DNA of 20,765 bases, taken from a bacterium. GTDB lineage: Bacteria; Chloroflexota; Dormibacteria; UBA8260; Bog-877. Positions within the stretch are counted from its first letter, which is position 1; every line of letters begins with the position of its first letter. The notes beneath the pieces were generated by a model. The model made no database searches and was not told the origin of the DNA. It saw only the letters and a program-made list of their open reading frames with translations. A program made the translations under genes and the position numbers. The stretch covers positions 1 through 20,765 of the forward strand of contig JAKABA010000003.1 of the NCBI GenBank assembly GCA_021802115.1. Direction: 5' to 3'. Of this stretch, positions 10,168 to 18,600 are shown in pieces.

Positions 10168-10827
10168 CTACTTGGGGTCGACTGGGCCCCTCTCTGAAGG
10201 TAGGTCGCGCGCTGATTGGTCGGCCACAGTCAGCCCGGAAAGCGCCGCCCTGGACCGGCGGGCCCTGAAGGCGGCCACCTTCTGCCGGCTCAGGCAGCTG
10301 GCGGAGCAGAAGTGTCGGGAGCCATTGCGCGAGGTGTCTATGTATACCCGATCGCAGCGCTCCGCCTGGCAGATCCCCATCCTTCTCAGGCCATGGGAGC
10401 CGATGACTATCGCCAGCGCGGTAGCGCAAGTCGCGCCGCGGGCGCGAGCCCGGCCCGCCTCCTTCTCCTGGCTCTGAAAGTGCAGATGCCAGGTCTCGCC
10501 ATCATGGCGGGCCAGCTGAGGGGCAGCGTGATAGTCCTGGAGGAGGGTGTTGACAGTGGTGGCAGCCAGGTCGGAGTCGTCGGCTGCGGCCGCCTCGAAG
10601 ACCGTCCGCAGCCGGGACGCCAGGGCGAAGAAGGCCTCGGCATCCTGGACTGACATCTCCGACCCCACTCCCCAGATCTCTGCCTCCGCCTGCGCCGCTA
10701 GCTGCTCACGGCCGTCTGGCTCGAACGGAAGGGGCCTTGGCTTGCCCCGGTCAAAGCCGGGCGTGAGCTGGTTCACCAGCTCCGCGGCGGCCTCCACCCC
10801 TTGGTCTGTGTAACTGTCGAAGTTCAT
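10168..10827 (-). CDS. CGNR/ABATE-type zinc-finger protein, putative transcriptional regulator
   Basis: This 219-residue protein has the ABATE plus CGNR layout common in actinobacteria. The N-terminal domain (about 1-145) has the family-like pattern of LVNQLTPGF and a long helical region with LASRLRTVFEAAAAD. The C-terminal zinc finger (about 150-195) reads MGICQAERCDRVYIDTSRN and then SRHFCSASCLSRQKVAAFRARR. Four cysteines in C-x4-C and C-x3-C pairs would bind zinc, and the basic helix would contact DNA. The motif that names the family, CGNR, reads CLSR here, so it is a divergent member. The last ~25 residues are a hydrophilic tail. It is divergent from a 51-codon gene across a 74-nt AT-rich promoter region, so it may control that gene or itself. 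Family function is poorly known and the target is inferred. Confidence 0.75.
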   Translation of the reverse strand: MNFDSYTDQGVEAAAELVNQLTPGFDRGKPRPLPFEPDGREQLAAQAEAEIWGVGSEMSVQDAEAFFALASRLRTVFEAAAADDSDLAATTVNTLLQDYHAAPQLARHDGETWHLHFQSQEKEAGRARARGATCATALAIVIGSHGLRRMGICQAERCDRVYIDTSRNGSRHFCSASCLSRQKVAAFRARRSRAALSGLTVADQSARDLPSERGPVDPK

Positions 10828-10856
10828 TTGACTAGTTAGTGATCATATGCTATTCT
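10828..10856 (+). promoter_or_regulatory. Strong sigma70-type promoter for the 51-residue protein gene
   Basis: TTGACT (10828-10833) and TATTCT (10851-10856) are separated by exactly 17 nt, a near-consensus housekeeping promoter and the most obvious one in the window. The -35 abuts the start codon of the divergent CGNR-type gene. Transcription would begin about 36 nt before ATG 10902. Confidence 0.6.
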
Positions 10857-10886
10857 GTTACTGGCAATAAGGCAATTACAAGTTAC
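10857..10886. promoter_or_regulatory. Direct repeats, candidate operator
   Basis: GGCAAT occurs at 10863-10868 and 10871-10876 (8-nt period), framed by GTTAC at 10857-10861 and 10882-10886. They lie just downstream of the -10 box in an unusually AT-rich patch, where a repressor would block the plus-strand promoter and could also affect the divergent CGNR-type gene. Confidence 0.3.
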
Positions 10887-10901
10887 CGAGGTATTCATAT
10901 C

Positions 10902-11057
10902 ATGAATCCGAGTCTCATGCGCCTGATGACCGACGACAGAAACCGGGAGTTGCACAGCGTCGGGCGTCGTCTTCGGCCCTCCTTCGCGGACGGACTCCTG
11001 GAGCGGCGGACGGCGGCGGCAATACGTCTGCTCCGGGCAGGGTTTCGCCGGAGCTGA
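10902..11057 (+). CDS. Small arginine-rich protein, 51 residues, unknown function
   Basis: ATG 10902 is preceded by a GAGG about 9 nt upstream and by a near-consensus promoter, which supports a real gene. The protein is very basic (12 Arg in 51 residues). It starts MNPSLMRLMTDDRNREL, a pattern I associate with small actinobacterial proteins that begin with a Met-x-Pro and a short acidic-basic helix, but I cannot name a family. It has no membrane segment, cysteines or signal peptide. Two helices are likely. The in-frame ATG at 10839 overlaps the promoter and is rejected. Its TGA (11055-11057) directly abuts the selD stop on the other strand. It may be a partner or target of the divergent CGNR-type protein. 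Confidence 0.5.
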   Translation: MNPSLMRLMTDDRNRELHSVGRRLRPSFADGLLERRTAAAIRLLRAGFRRS

Positions 11058-11064
11058 TCAGCTC
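11030..11064. terminator. Hairpin and palindrome at the junction of two convergent stop codons
   Basis: GCTCCGG (11030-11036) pairs with CCGGAGC (11048-11054), overlapping GAGCTGATCAGCTC (11051-11064), a perfect 14-bp palindrome centred on the abutting TGA and TCA stops. There is no T-run. Placement suggests transcription-end structures for both strands. Confidence 0.3.
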
Positions 11065-12080
11065 AGTTCCAGTGCGGGTTGGCCAGGGATGGCCGCCAGC
11101 ACCTCCCCGATCAGAGTCGCGCTCGGAAGCAGCTGGGCGAATTGAACGGCTCGCTCCCCCGATATCGTGACCACCAGGCCGCCACTGGTCTGAGCGTCGC
11201 AGGCCAGCCAGCGCTGCTCGTCAGTCACCGTCGGGGCCACCTGCGTCGTGGCTGTGGAAAGTTCCAGGTTGCGGCGCGAGCCGCCCGGAATGTGGCCCTT
11301 CGCGATGAGGTCGAGGACCCCTGGCAGAGCGGGCAAGGCGTTGGCCCGGAGCCTCACCCGGACGCCGGATGCCCTCGCCAAATTGTGCACGTGGCCGAGC
11401 AGCCCGAACCCGGTCACGTCGGTGGCCGCGCTGGCGCCTGCCCGCAGCATCGCGCCGGCTGCATCTCGGTTCAGCTGGCGCATGGTCGCCACTGCTCCCG
11501 CCAGGACCGCCGCCTCTACCTGCTGGGCCCTGTGGGAGTTGAGGATCACCCCAGTGCCCAATGGCTTGGTGAGGAAGACCAGGTCTCCAGCCCTGGCGGT
11601 CGCATTGCTGATCATCCGCCTAGGGTCGACTCGCCCCAACACGGCGCACCCAAACACTGGCTCTGGGCTGCGGATCGAGTGGCCACCGGCGATGGCGCAC
11701 CCGGCCTGGCCCGCCACTTCCGCTCCTCCTTCTAGGATCTGGCGCAGCACGGCGCCATCGAGGTTGGCCAGATCGAAACCGACCAGGTTCAGCAGCAGAA
11801 TCGGTTCTGCCCCCATGGCGTAGATGTCTGAGAGGGCATTGGCGGTCGCGATGGCGCCATAGTCGCGGGGATCATCGACCGGGGGGGGGAAGAAGTCGGT
11901 GGTGGCGACCAGGGCCAGATCATCGGCCAGCCGGTACACGGCGGCATCATCCATGGTTTCCGCGGACACCAGGAGATCCCCACCGGCCGGGGTTGCGATT
12001 CCCATCAGGATCGAGGCGAGGTCGGCCTGGGCGATCTTCGCCGAGCAGCCACCCTGCCCGGTCAGTTCGGTCAGCCGCAC
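11058..12080 (-). CDS. selD: Selenide, water dikinase (selenophosphate synthetase)
   Basis: SelD makes selenophosphate, the selenium donor for Sec-tRNA, from selenide and ATP in the cytoplasm. The 340-residue length fits the family. The N-terminal loop GQGGCSAKI carries the catalytic cysteine at residue 12 (cysteine, not selenocysteine, in this copy), with the adjacent lysine. MDDAAVY, TTDFFPPPVDDP, ANALSDIYAMG and GGHSIRSPEP are the ATP/Mg-binding AIRS-family segments, and TDVTGFGLLGH and CDAQTSGGL are the later signature motifs. The start is GTG 12080, 7 nt after the selB stop on the same strand, so it is the last gene of a selA-selB-selD operon. A nine-base G-run at 11881 codes for prolines and keeps the frame. 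Confidence 0.93.
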   Translation of the reverse strand: MRLTELTGQGGCSAKIAQADLASILMGIATPAGGDLLVSAETMDDAAVYRLADDLALVATTDFFPPPVDDPRDYGAIATANALSDIYAMGAEPILLLNLVGFDLANLDGAVLRQILEGGAEVAGQAGCAIAGGHSIRSPEPVFGCAVLGRVDPRRMISNATARAGDLVFLTKPLGTGVILNSHRAQQVEAAVLAGAVATMRQLNRDAAGAMLRAGASAATDVTGFGLLGHVHNLARASGVRVRLRANALPALPGVLDLIAKGHIPGGSRRNLELSTATTQVAPTVTDEQRWLACDAQTSGGLVVTISGERAVQFAQLLPSATLIGEVLAAIPGQPALELS

Positions 12081-12087
12081 GCTGGGT

Positions 12088-13989
12088 TCACAGATTCGGC
12101 CTCCGTAGGCGGTGCAGGTCCCCGACGCGCTCGATCACGCGGGACCGGGCCAGCCGCTCGAGAAGCGGCACCGCCACCCTTCGACTGGTGTGAAGGTGGT
12201 CCCTTACGGCCGCCACCGACACCCCCTCTGGTGATGTCGCCAGGAGATCTTGAAGGGTACTCTCCAGGGCATGGAACGCGGGCGCTGACATCAGCAGATT
12301 GCCGCTGAGCTGGATCGCCTCCCCCTGACGGATCAGGTAGGCACCGACCTCCCTGGTCATGCCTGCCTGTCTTAACTCGGCAGCCGTGGGAGGGTTGGCA
12401 CCGGATTGACGCAGCAGGGCGGAGATTCGCTCCACGGCTGCGCCCGGGCTGCTTGCCGGCTCCTGGCCAGTCGCCGTCACCACCGGGCCGGTGGCTTCCA
12501 ACACACCCTCGGCCTCCAAGCGACGTATGACCGAGTCGCCGTCGGGGCTGGAATCGAAGCCGAGCCGCTGCAGCAGCTGGCGGCGGGGCAGGCCCGGATC
12601 GAGTGGGTGAGATTGATGGTACTGACGGAGCTCATCTTTGGTGAGCTCGACGAGATCCTGCCATCGCTCAGGGGCCACGAACCTCAGACCCACCTGCTGG
12701 AGGCGCCCGCCCGCGAGGGCCGCCGCCAAGGCGGTGGTCGCGGCGCTTTCGGGAACCCCAGCCAGTCTGGCCGCGTGCTTGGCGGTCAGTCCCAGCGGGG
12801 CGCTCGTGGCCTCCATGACCGCCAGCTGGACAGGGCCGCTACCGCCGGCCTCGGCCAGGGCTCGCTCCCGCTGGGCCCAGGCGTCCAGGGGAGCACGGGC
12901 CCAGCGGCGGTGGCGGGCTGGATGGGCATCGAGGACCACCCCCCCTCCCACCACCGCCGCCGGGCTGGGAGTGCGCAGGATGAGACGGTCGCCGGGCAGG
13001 GCCCACAGGGGGGAGTGGAGATGGAGCTGAGCGTATCCCGATCGGCCCGGGGCCAGGCGCTCTTCGCCGACCAGCCAGACATCGGCAGGGACCGCCGCCG
13101 TGCCGCAGAGCACCTCCAGCTGCATGCCCTGGCGCACGCCTCTGGCGCCCAGGCTGGGGATGTGCAACAGGCAGTCCAGGTGGGAGCTGGAGGTGGCGTC
13201 CCCGGTAAGTCCGATCACGCTGCCGCGGGGGACATCCTTGACCGCGATGCCGTTTAACGCCAGGGCCAGTCGTCCGCCGGGCTCGGCCGCGGTCACCGCC
13301 TGGCCGCGACGCTGCAACCCCTGAATGCGACCGCGCCTGCGGCTGGGAAACGCTTCCACTCCCTCCCCCAGGTGGAGTTTGCCCCCGTCGAGGACTCCGG
13401 TCACCACCGTCCCGGTCCCTACCTGGGAGAAGCTTCGATCCACCAGCAGCCGGGGATGGCCGCGATCTGGGGGAGGCTGGATCTCGGCCAGCTCGGCATC
13501 CACCGCCGCCGCCAGTGCGTCGAGGCCAATACGGCTAGGGGCGCTTACCCCAACCCATCTGGTGGCGACGACACCGAGGTCGCGCAGCAGCAGCAGCGAG
13601 CTCTCGCCGACCCTCGGGGCGCGCTCGGGCGCGAGGTCAATCTTGGTGACCGCCACCACGGCGCGTCGAACCCTCAGCAACCGAAGGATGGCGGCATGCT
13701 CACTGGTCTGGGGCATGATGCCGTCGTCGGCAGCCACGCAGAGCAGAGCCAGGTCAGTGGACCTGGCTCCCACCGCCATGGTGCGGATGAAGCGCTCGTG
13801 GCCGGGGACATCGACAACCGATACCTCCCGGCCCGACGGCAACGTCCAGGGTGCGAAGCCCAGCTCGATGGTCATGCTGCGGCGGCGTTCCTCGGCGAGC
13901 CAATCACAGTCGACTCCGGTGAGGGCTGTGATCAGGGCGGTCTTGCCATGGTCGATATGGCCGGCGGTCCCCACCACCAGCTCGCTCAA
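12088..13989 (-). CDS. selB: Selenocysteine-specific elongation factor
   Basis: SelB is the EF-Tu-like GTPase that carries Sec-tRNA to the ribosome and binds the SECIS hairpin. The N-terminal G domain has GHIDHGKT (10-17), a switch I MTIELGFA (39-46), DVPGHE (60-65) and TKID (115-118). EF-Tu-like beta-barrel domains follow to about residue 340, then a C-terminal chain of winged helices, ending in GVSVAAVRDHLHTSRR and LERLARSRVIERVGD, the part that grips the SECIS RNA. The 633 residues match the family. The start is TTG 13989, whose TTGA overlaps the selA stop, so the two are translationally coupled. Its partner hairpin is seen in the formate dehydrogenase gene. Confidence 0.93.
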   Translation of the reverse strand: MSELVVGTAGHIDHGKTALITALTGVDCDWLAEERRRSMTIELGFAPWTLPSGREVSVVDVPGHERFIRTMAVGARSTDLALLCVAADDGIMPQTSEHAAILRLLRVRRAVVAVTKIDLAPERAPRVGESSLLLLRDLGVVATRWVGVSAPSRIGLDALAAAVDAELAEIQPPPDRGHPRLLVDRSFSQVGTGTVVTGVLDGGKLHLGEGVEAFPSRRRGRIQGLQRRGQAVTAAEPGGRLALALNGIAVKDVPRGSVIGLTGDATSSSHLDCLLHIPSLGARGVRQGMQLEVLCGTAAVPADVWLVGEERLAPGRSGYAQLHLHSPLWALPGDRLILRTPSPAAVVGGGVVLDAHPARHRRWARAPLDAWAQRERALAEAGGSGPVQLAVMEATSAPLGLTAKHAARLAGVPESAATTALAAALAGGRLQQVGLRFVAPERWQDLVELTKDELRQYHQSHPLDPGLPRRQLLQRLGFDSSPDGDSVIRRLEAEGVLEATGPVVTATGQEPASSPGAAVERISALLRQSGANPPTAAELRQAGMTREVGAYLIRQGEAIQLSGNLLMSAPAFHALESTLQDLLATSPEGVSVAAVRDHLHTSRRVAVPLLERLARSRVIERVGDLHRLRRPNL

Positions 13990-15377
13990 TCGCCGCCCCC
14001 ACAGGCAGCCCGGATGGCCACCAGGAGCGCCTCGTCCTCCCCGGGAAGGACGCAGCGGGCATCCACCGCCACGCCCTCCTGGCGCTCCAGGCCAAGCACC
14101 GGAGGCGCGCCGGCCAGCAGTCGGCGTCGGAGGCGCCCAGGGTGCGCATCCTCGACCAGGATTCCGAAGGACGGCAGCTTGGGGCCGGGAGTGGTCCCCC
14201 CTCCCAGCGCCCCCTCCAGGGGAACCAGAACTGCACCGACCCCGAACCCCGCCAGAGCCTCAACCCAACCCTGGCTCCGGGACCTCAGCTCCTGAGCGGT
14301 GAGCTGCAGCATCCGCCACACCGGGATCTCCCCCAGCCGGCCCGGGATGGCATACCTCAGCATCGTCTCCTCCAAGACCGCCAGCTGGAGCTTGTCGGGG
14401 CGCAGCGCTCGTGCCAGCGGATGTCGGCGCAAACGAGCGACCAGGTCAGTCCTGCCCAGGATGATGCCGGCCTGGCTGCCACCTACCAGCTTGTCCCCAC
14501 TGCAGAAGAGCAGGTCGACCCCGGCCGCGATACTGTGCGACAGGCGGTCCTCCGCCGCCGTGGCGGGACCAGCGGGAGGCACCAGCCCGCTGCCGACATC
14601 CTCCAGGAGCAGAAGCCCGCGCTCGTGCGCCGCCGTGGCCAGCTCGCCAAGCTCGGGCCGGCTCACGAACCCAGACATGGAGAAGTTGGATTGGTGAACT
14701 CGTAGGAAGGCGGCCGTGTGCGGGCCACAAGCTGCCTGGTAGTCGGAGGTCCGAGTTCGGTTGGTGGTACCGACATCCACCAGACGGGCTCCTGAGAGGC
14801 GAAGGATGTCGGGAATCCGAAATCCCCCACCGATCTCGATCGCTTCGCCCCTGGAGACCACCACCTCGTGGCCGCGACAGAGCGCCGCCAGCGCCAGGAG
14901 CACGGCGGCGGCGCCGTTGTTCACAACCAGTGCGGCCTCGGCACCACCCAGCTGGCAAAGCAGGTTGGAGAGGAGATCCTGGCGGTCGCCGCGACGCCCG
15001 CCGCGCTCATCAAGCTCCAGATTCGAGTAGCCGGCTGCCACCTGCCCCGCCCGGGCGGCGATCTCGGCCCCAAGCGGTGCCCGCCCCAGGTTGGTGTGGA
15101 TCACGATCCCGGTGCCGTTGATGACCCGATGCAGCCGTCGCGGCTGGGCTGTGAGCAGGGACGCCGCTCGACCGGCGACCTGGGCCCCGGACGCGCCCGT
15201 CGCCAGCTCGGCAACCGCCGTGCGGACAGCCTCTAGGACTGCCTGATGCCCGTGCTCCTCGACCAAGACGGCGACTTCGCGCCGGGCGAGCACGGCGCCG
15301 ACCGCCGGTCGGCGCAGCCCGGCGTCCGAGCCCTTCAGACGCTTGGATCTGGACACATTGACGTCCCTACTGCTCAT
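13986..15377 (-). CDS. selA: L-seryl-tRNA(Sec) selenium transferase
   Basis: SelA is the PLP enzyme that converts Ser-tRNA(Sec) to Sec-tRNA(Sec) using selenophosphate. The protein is 463 residues, the size of the E. coli enzyme. Visible motifs are INGTGIVIHTNLGRAPLG, VNNGAAAVLLALAAL, VVSRGEAIEIGGGFRIPD, VGTTNRT, and SGDKLVGGSQAGIILG with the PLP lysine at residue 296. The open frame runs 179 codons further upstream but that part looks like random high-GC sequence, so ATG 15377 is used; GTG 15356 is an alternative. Only a weak ribosome site is seen. It is the first gene of selA-selB-selD and is divergent from the AfsR-like regulator over 247 nt. No selenocysteine tRNA was found nearby. Confidence 0.93.
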   Translation of the reverse strand: MSSRDVNVSRSKRLKGSDAGLRRPAVGAVLARREVAVLVEEHGHQAVLEAVRTAVAELATGASGAQVAGRAASLLTAQPRRLHRVINGTGIVIHTNLGRAPLGAEIAARAGQVAAGYSNLELDERGGRRGDRQDLLSNLLCQLGGAEAALVVNNGAAAVLLALAALCRGHEVVVSRGEAIEIGGGFRIPDILRLSGARLVDVGTTNRTRTSDYQAACGPHTAAFLRVHQSNFSMSGFVSRPELGELATAAHERGLLLLEDVGSGLVPPAGPATAAEDRLSHSIAAGVDLLFCSGDKLVGGSQAGIILGRTDLVARLRRHPLARALRPDKLQLAVLEETMLRYAIPGRLGEIPVWRMLQLTAQELRSRSQGWVEALAGFGVGAVLVPLEGALGGGTTPGPKLPSFGILVEDAHPGRLRRRLLAGAPPVLGLERQEGVAVDARCVLPGEDEALLVAIRAACGGGD

Positions 15378-15548
15378 TGCTCGCTGCGTCCCATTGGTCG
15401 CTGGGGCTAGGGGCCACCATCGCGACACTCTACGCCGTGCCCTACTTCTACCACCGTCGAAGGAGCACAACAGCTCGTGCCGAGGGGAAAACTGGCGCGG
15501 ATATCGTCGTCGAGGCTGGGTCGGAGCCATCCTCTTCTGGAGCTCGCC

Positions 15549-15615
15549 TTGACAAAGGTCCGCCAGTCGAGTTGCATAGCCGCTAGAACCCGAGTCGCGC
15601 CAACTCCATGGAAGG
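15549..15615 (+). promoter_or_regulatory. Candidate promoter and ribosome site of the AfsR-like regulator gene
   Basis: A perfect -35 TTGACA (15549-15554) is followed after 17 nt by TTGCAT (15572-15577), a poor -10. GGAAGG (15610-15615) lies 9 nt before ATG 15625 and 6 nt before TTG 15622; ATG is preferred. The rest of the 15378-15548 region holds no gene; TAGAGT on the minus strand near 15430 could be a selA -10. Confidence 0.4.
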
Positions 15616-15624
15616 CGGCAATTG

Positions 15625-18600
15625 ATGGGAATCCGAATTCTCGGAACCATAGAGGTTGACGGGGTGGACCGGGCCCTACTGGGAGGACCTCTGCAGCAGG
15701 GAGTTCTGGTCGACCTCGCTCTCAATCTTGGCGCCTTCGTGCACCGTGACCGCCTTTTCCAATGGCTATGGGAGGACCCCCCTTCCAGCGCCGCATCCAC
15801 GCTCCATGGGTACCTGAGCCACCTGCGACGATCTCTGGAGCCGACCGCGCTCAGAATCGAGTCCAAGCAGTCTGCGTATCGCCTCCTGGGGGGCCCGGGG
15901 TGCCTGGATGCCACTGAATTCGATAACCTGGTCCTCGCGGCCGAAGACGCACTCGCCGCCGACGGCGGGGACCTGGAGCTGGCCAGCCATCGCCTGGGCG
16001 CCGCCCTCCAACTCTGGCGTGGAGACCCGATGCCTGAGCTGGCCCACCAGCCGGGTGCTCGGGTGGTCAGCGAGCGACTGATCGAGCGTCACGCCACGGC
16101 CATCAGCCACCTGCTGCGCTTGCGTCTACTCCGCGGTGGCCATGAGGGCTGCGTTCCGGAGCTGAAGTCGGCCGTGGAGTCCCACCCTTTCCATGAGGAG
16201 CTCTGGGCCCTGCTGATGATTTGTCTCTACCGGTGCGGACGCCAGGCAGAAGCCTTGGCCGCGTACCGGAAGATTCGCGAACTCTTGGCTGAGGAGCAGG
16301 GCCTGGACCCCGGGGTCCGCCTGGCGAGCGTGGAACGGGCGATCCTGCGGCATGACCCCGCTCTGGACGGCCCCGAGCTCCTTTGGGGACCCCTGGCCAC
16401 CCGTAGCAGCCCGAATCCCGCGCTCAAGACCGAAGGTCCAATTCTCGCCCGGGCGGCCCAACCGCGGCCCCTCCCCTGGCGGTCCTCCTTCGTCGGGCGA
16501 CAGCCCGAACTGGCCCTCCTCAGCCGGATGCTGGCGGAGCATCCCCTGATCACGCTGGTCGGGCCACCGGGAGTCGGCAAGTCCCGGTTGGCGGAAGAAC
16601 TCACCGTTTCGCCGAGCGTGCGCGGTTCAGAGTCGGCTGTTCGTTACATCGACGCCAGCGTCTTGCCGTCAGACGATTCCCTCCTGCGGGCGATGGCCGC
16701 GGCATTCCATGCGGACGGACCGGTCGTGACCATCACTAATGTGGCGGCCGCGATCCAGGGCCAGCCTAGCCTCATCATCATCGACGGCTGCGAGCACCTG
16801 GCCGCGGCCGTGGGCGCAATCTGTGTCGGCCTTCTCGAGACCTGCGCTGAGCTCCGGATCATCATCACCAGCCAGTGCGCTCTGCAGGTGAGGGGCGAGA
16901 CAGTGTTCGAGGTGCCTCCGCTCGGCCTGTTCCTCGGCCCGGAGTTCGACCGGGCCAGGGTACTGGCCAGCGCCGCCGTGAAACTGATCTTGGACCAGAC
17001 CTATGCTGGCGCCGAACCTGACCTCGGCGACCGTTCCCTGGCGACGGTCAATGACATTTGTCAGAGCCTGGACGGAATGCCGCTGGCTCTCGAACTGGCG
17101 GGCGCGGTAGGCAGGACGCTCTCCTGGGAGGACGTGCGAGACGGCCTTGCCCAGCGCTTCGAGCTGCTCGCGCGGGCTGGCCCGGCAACCGATGTGAGAC
17201 AGACGCTGCTGGGCACGATGGAGTGGAGTTATGGACTCCTGGATCCCACCCAACAGCGCCTCTTGCGCCGGCTGGGCGTGTTCGCCGGTGGGTTTGACAT
17301 GGACGCTGCCCAAGCGATCTGCGGGGACGGCCGGCTGAGCGGAGCCGAACTGGCCGGCCGATTGGCGCAGCTGATCGGCCGCTCCCTGGTCACGCGATTA
17401 CCTGGAGCACAGGCCCGCCCCTATCGCCTGCTAGAGACGGTGCGCGAGTTCGCTCGTGCGCGCCTGGAGCGTAACCGCAGCGATTCCAAGCGAGTTCGCG
17501 AGCGCCATGCCGCCTACTTCCTGGCCTACGCCGAAGCGGCGCATCCTCACCTCTTCGGCACTGACGGGCCGACGTGGTACTCGGCCATCCACGCCAGCCA
17601 TCCCGACCTGACCTTGGCCGCGGATTGGCTTGGCCGCCAGGGCGACCTCCAGAGAGCCGCCCAAATTGCCGTGGCCATCGGCCCATTCCTGGAAGGCCGC
17701 TACCGTCTCCGAGAGCTGGAGTCGAGCTGCACCCCATATGTCGACAGCCTCCAAGTCGAGCCGGCAACCAGGGCTCGCGCTGCCTACCTGCTCGGACAGG
17801 CCCAATTCCTGACCGACCGGATCGACGCCGCCGCGGTCACGGTCGACCGGGCCCTGGAGGGAGCCGACCCGTCAAGCCCGGGCGGCCTCCAATTGCGAAC
17901 CTTACGGGCGGAGATCCAGCGTGCCAACAACGTCGGCTCGGACCGGATCCTGGCCGAGCTAGACGCCATCCTGCAAGACCCTGCGCTCAAAGAGAGCCCA
18001 ACCGCCATGGCCGAGGCCCGTCGCATCGCGGCCAACTTGTGTTGGGAAAATGGCGACCTCAGTGCCGCCCGGCACCATGGGCAGCTGGCCCGAACCGAAT
18101 GCCAGCGACTGGGTCTGGGCCGCGCCCTGGCCGAGACCAACACCTACCTGTCGGGCATTCTTCGAGATCTGGGTGACCTGGACCAGGCCGAGTACCTGCT
18201 GCGACAGGGCAGGGCATACTTCGAAGCGATGGGCGATCCCATGCAGATCGCCTACGCTGGGTATGCCCTCGGTCGCATCCTGCAGCTGCGCGGTGAGCAC
18301 CAGGCGAGCCTCGATCTGGGACGTTCGTGCCTAACCCAGTTCGAGCGCCTCGGGGATGACTGGGGCGTCGCTGCTTCGCGGCGTCTCCAAGGGGAGAGCC
18401 TGCTAGCCATGGGGGATGTCCCCGCCGCTGAAGACCAGCTCCGTCAGGCTCTGGACTTCATGCGCCAGAGGGGCTTCGGCGATGACATCGCCGCCTTGTC
18501 TGAGGCGCTGGCGCGCTGCCTGCTCCTACGCGGAGCGGTCGAGGCGGCGGTAGCACTCTGCGTCGACGCACTGGCAAGCGCTGGACCTCAAAGCCGAAGC

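Noticed and set aside
11881..11889. Nine-G run in selD as a possible frameshift
   Set aside because: It codes for FFPPPVDDP, aligned in length with the FFMPIVDNP stretch of E. coli SelD as I remember it, and the frame continues.
13325..14302. Long plus-strand open frame opposite selB/selA
   Set aside because: Composition-driven shadow; both opposite genes have clear catalytic motifs.
15378..15914. N-terminal extension of selA by 179 codons
   Set aside because: It looks like random high-GC sequence, overlaps the divergent regulator gene and gives a length unlike SelA (463 from ATG 15377).
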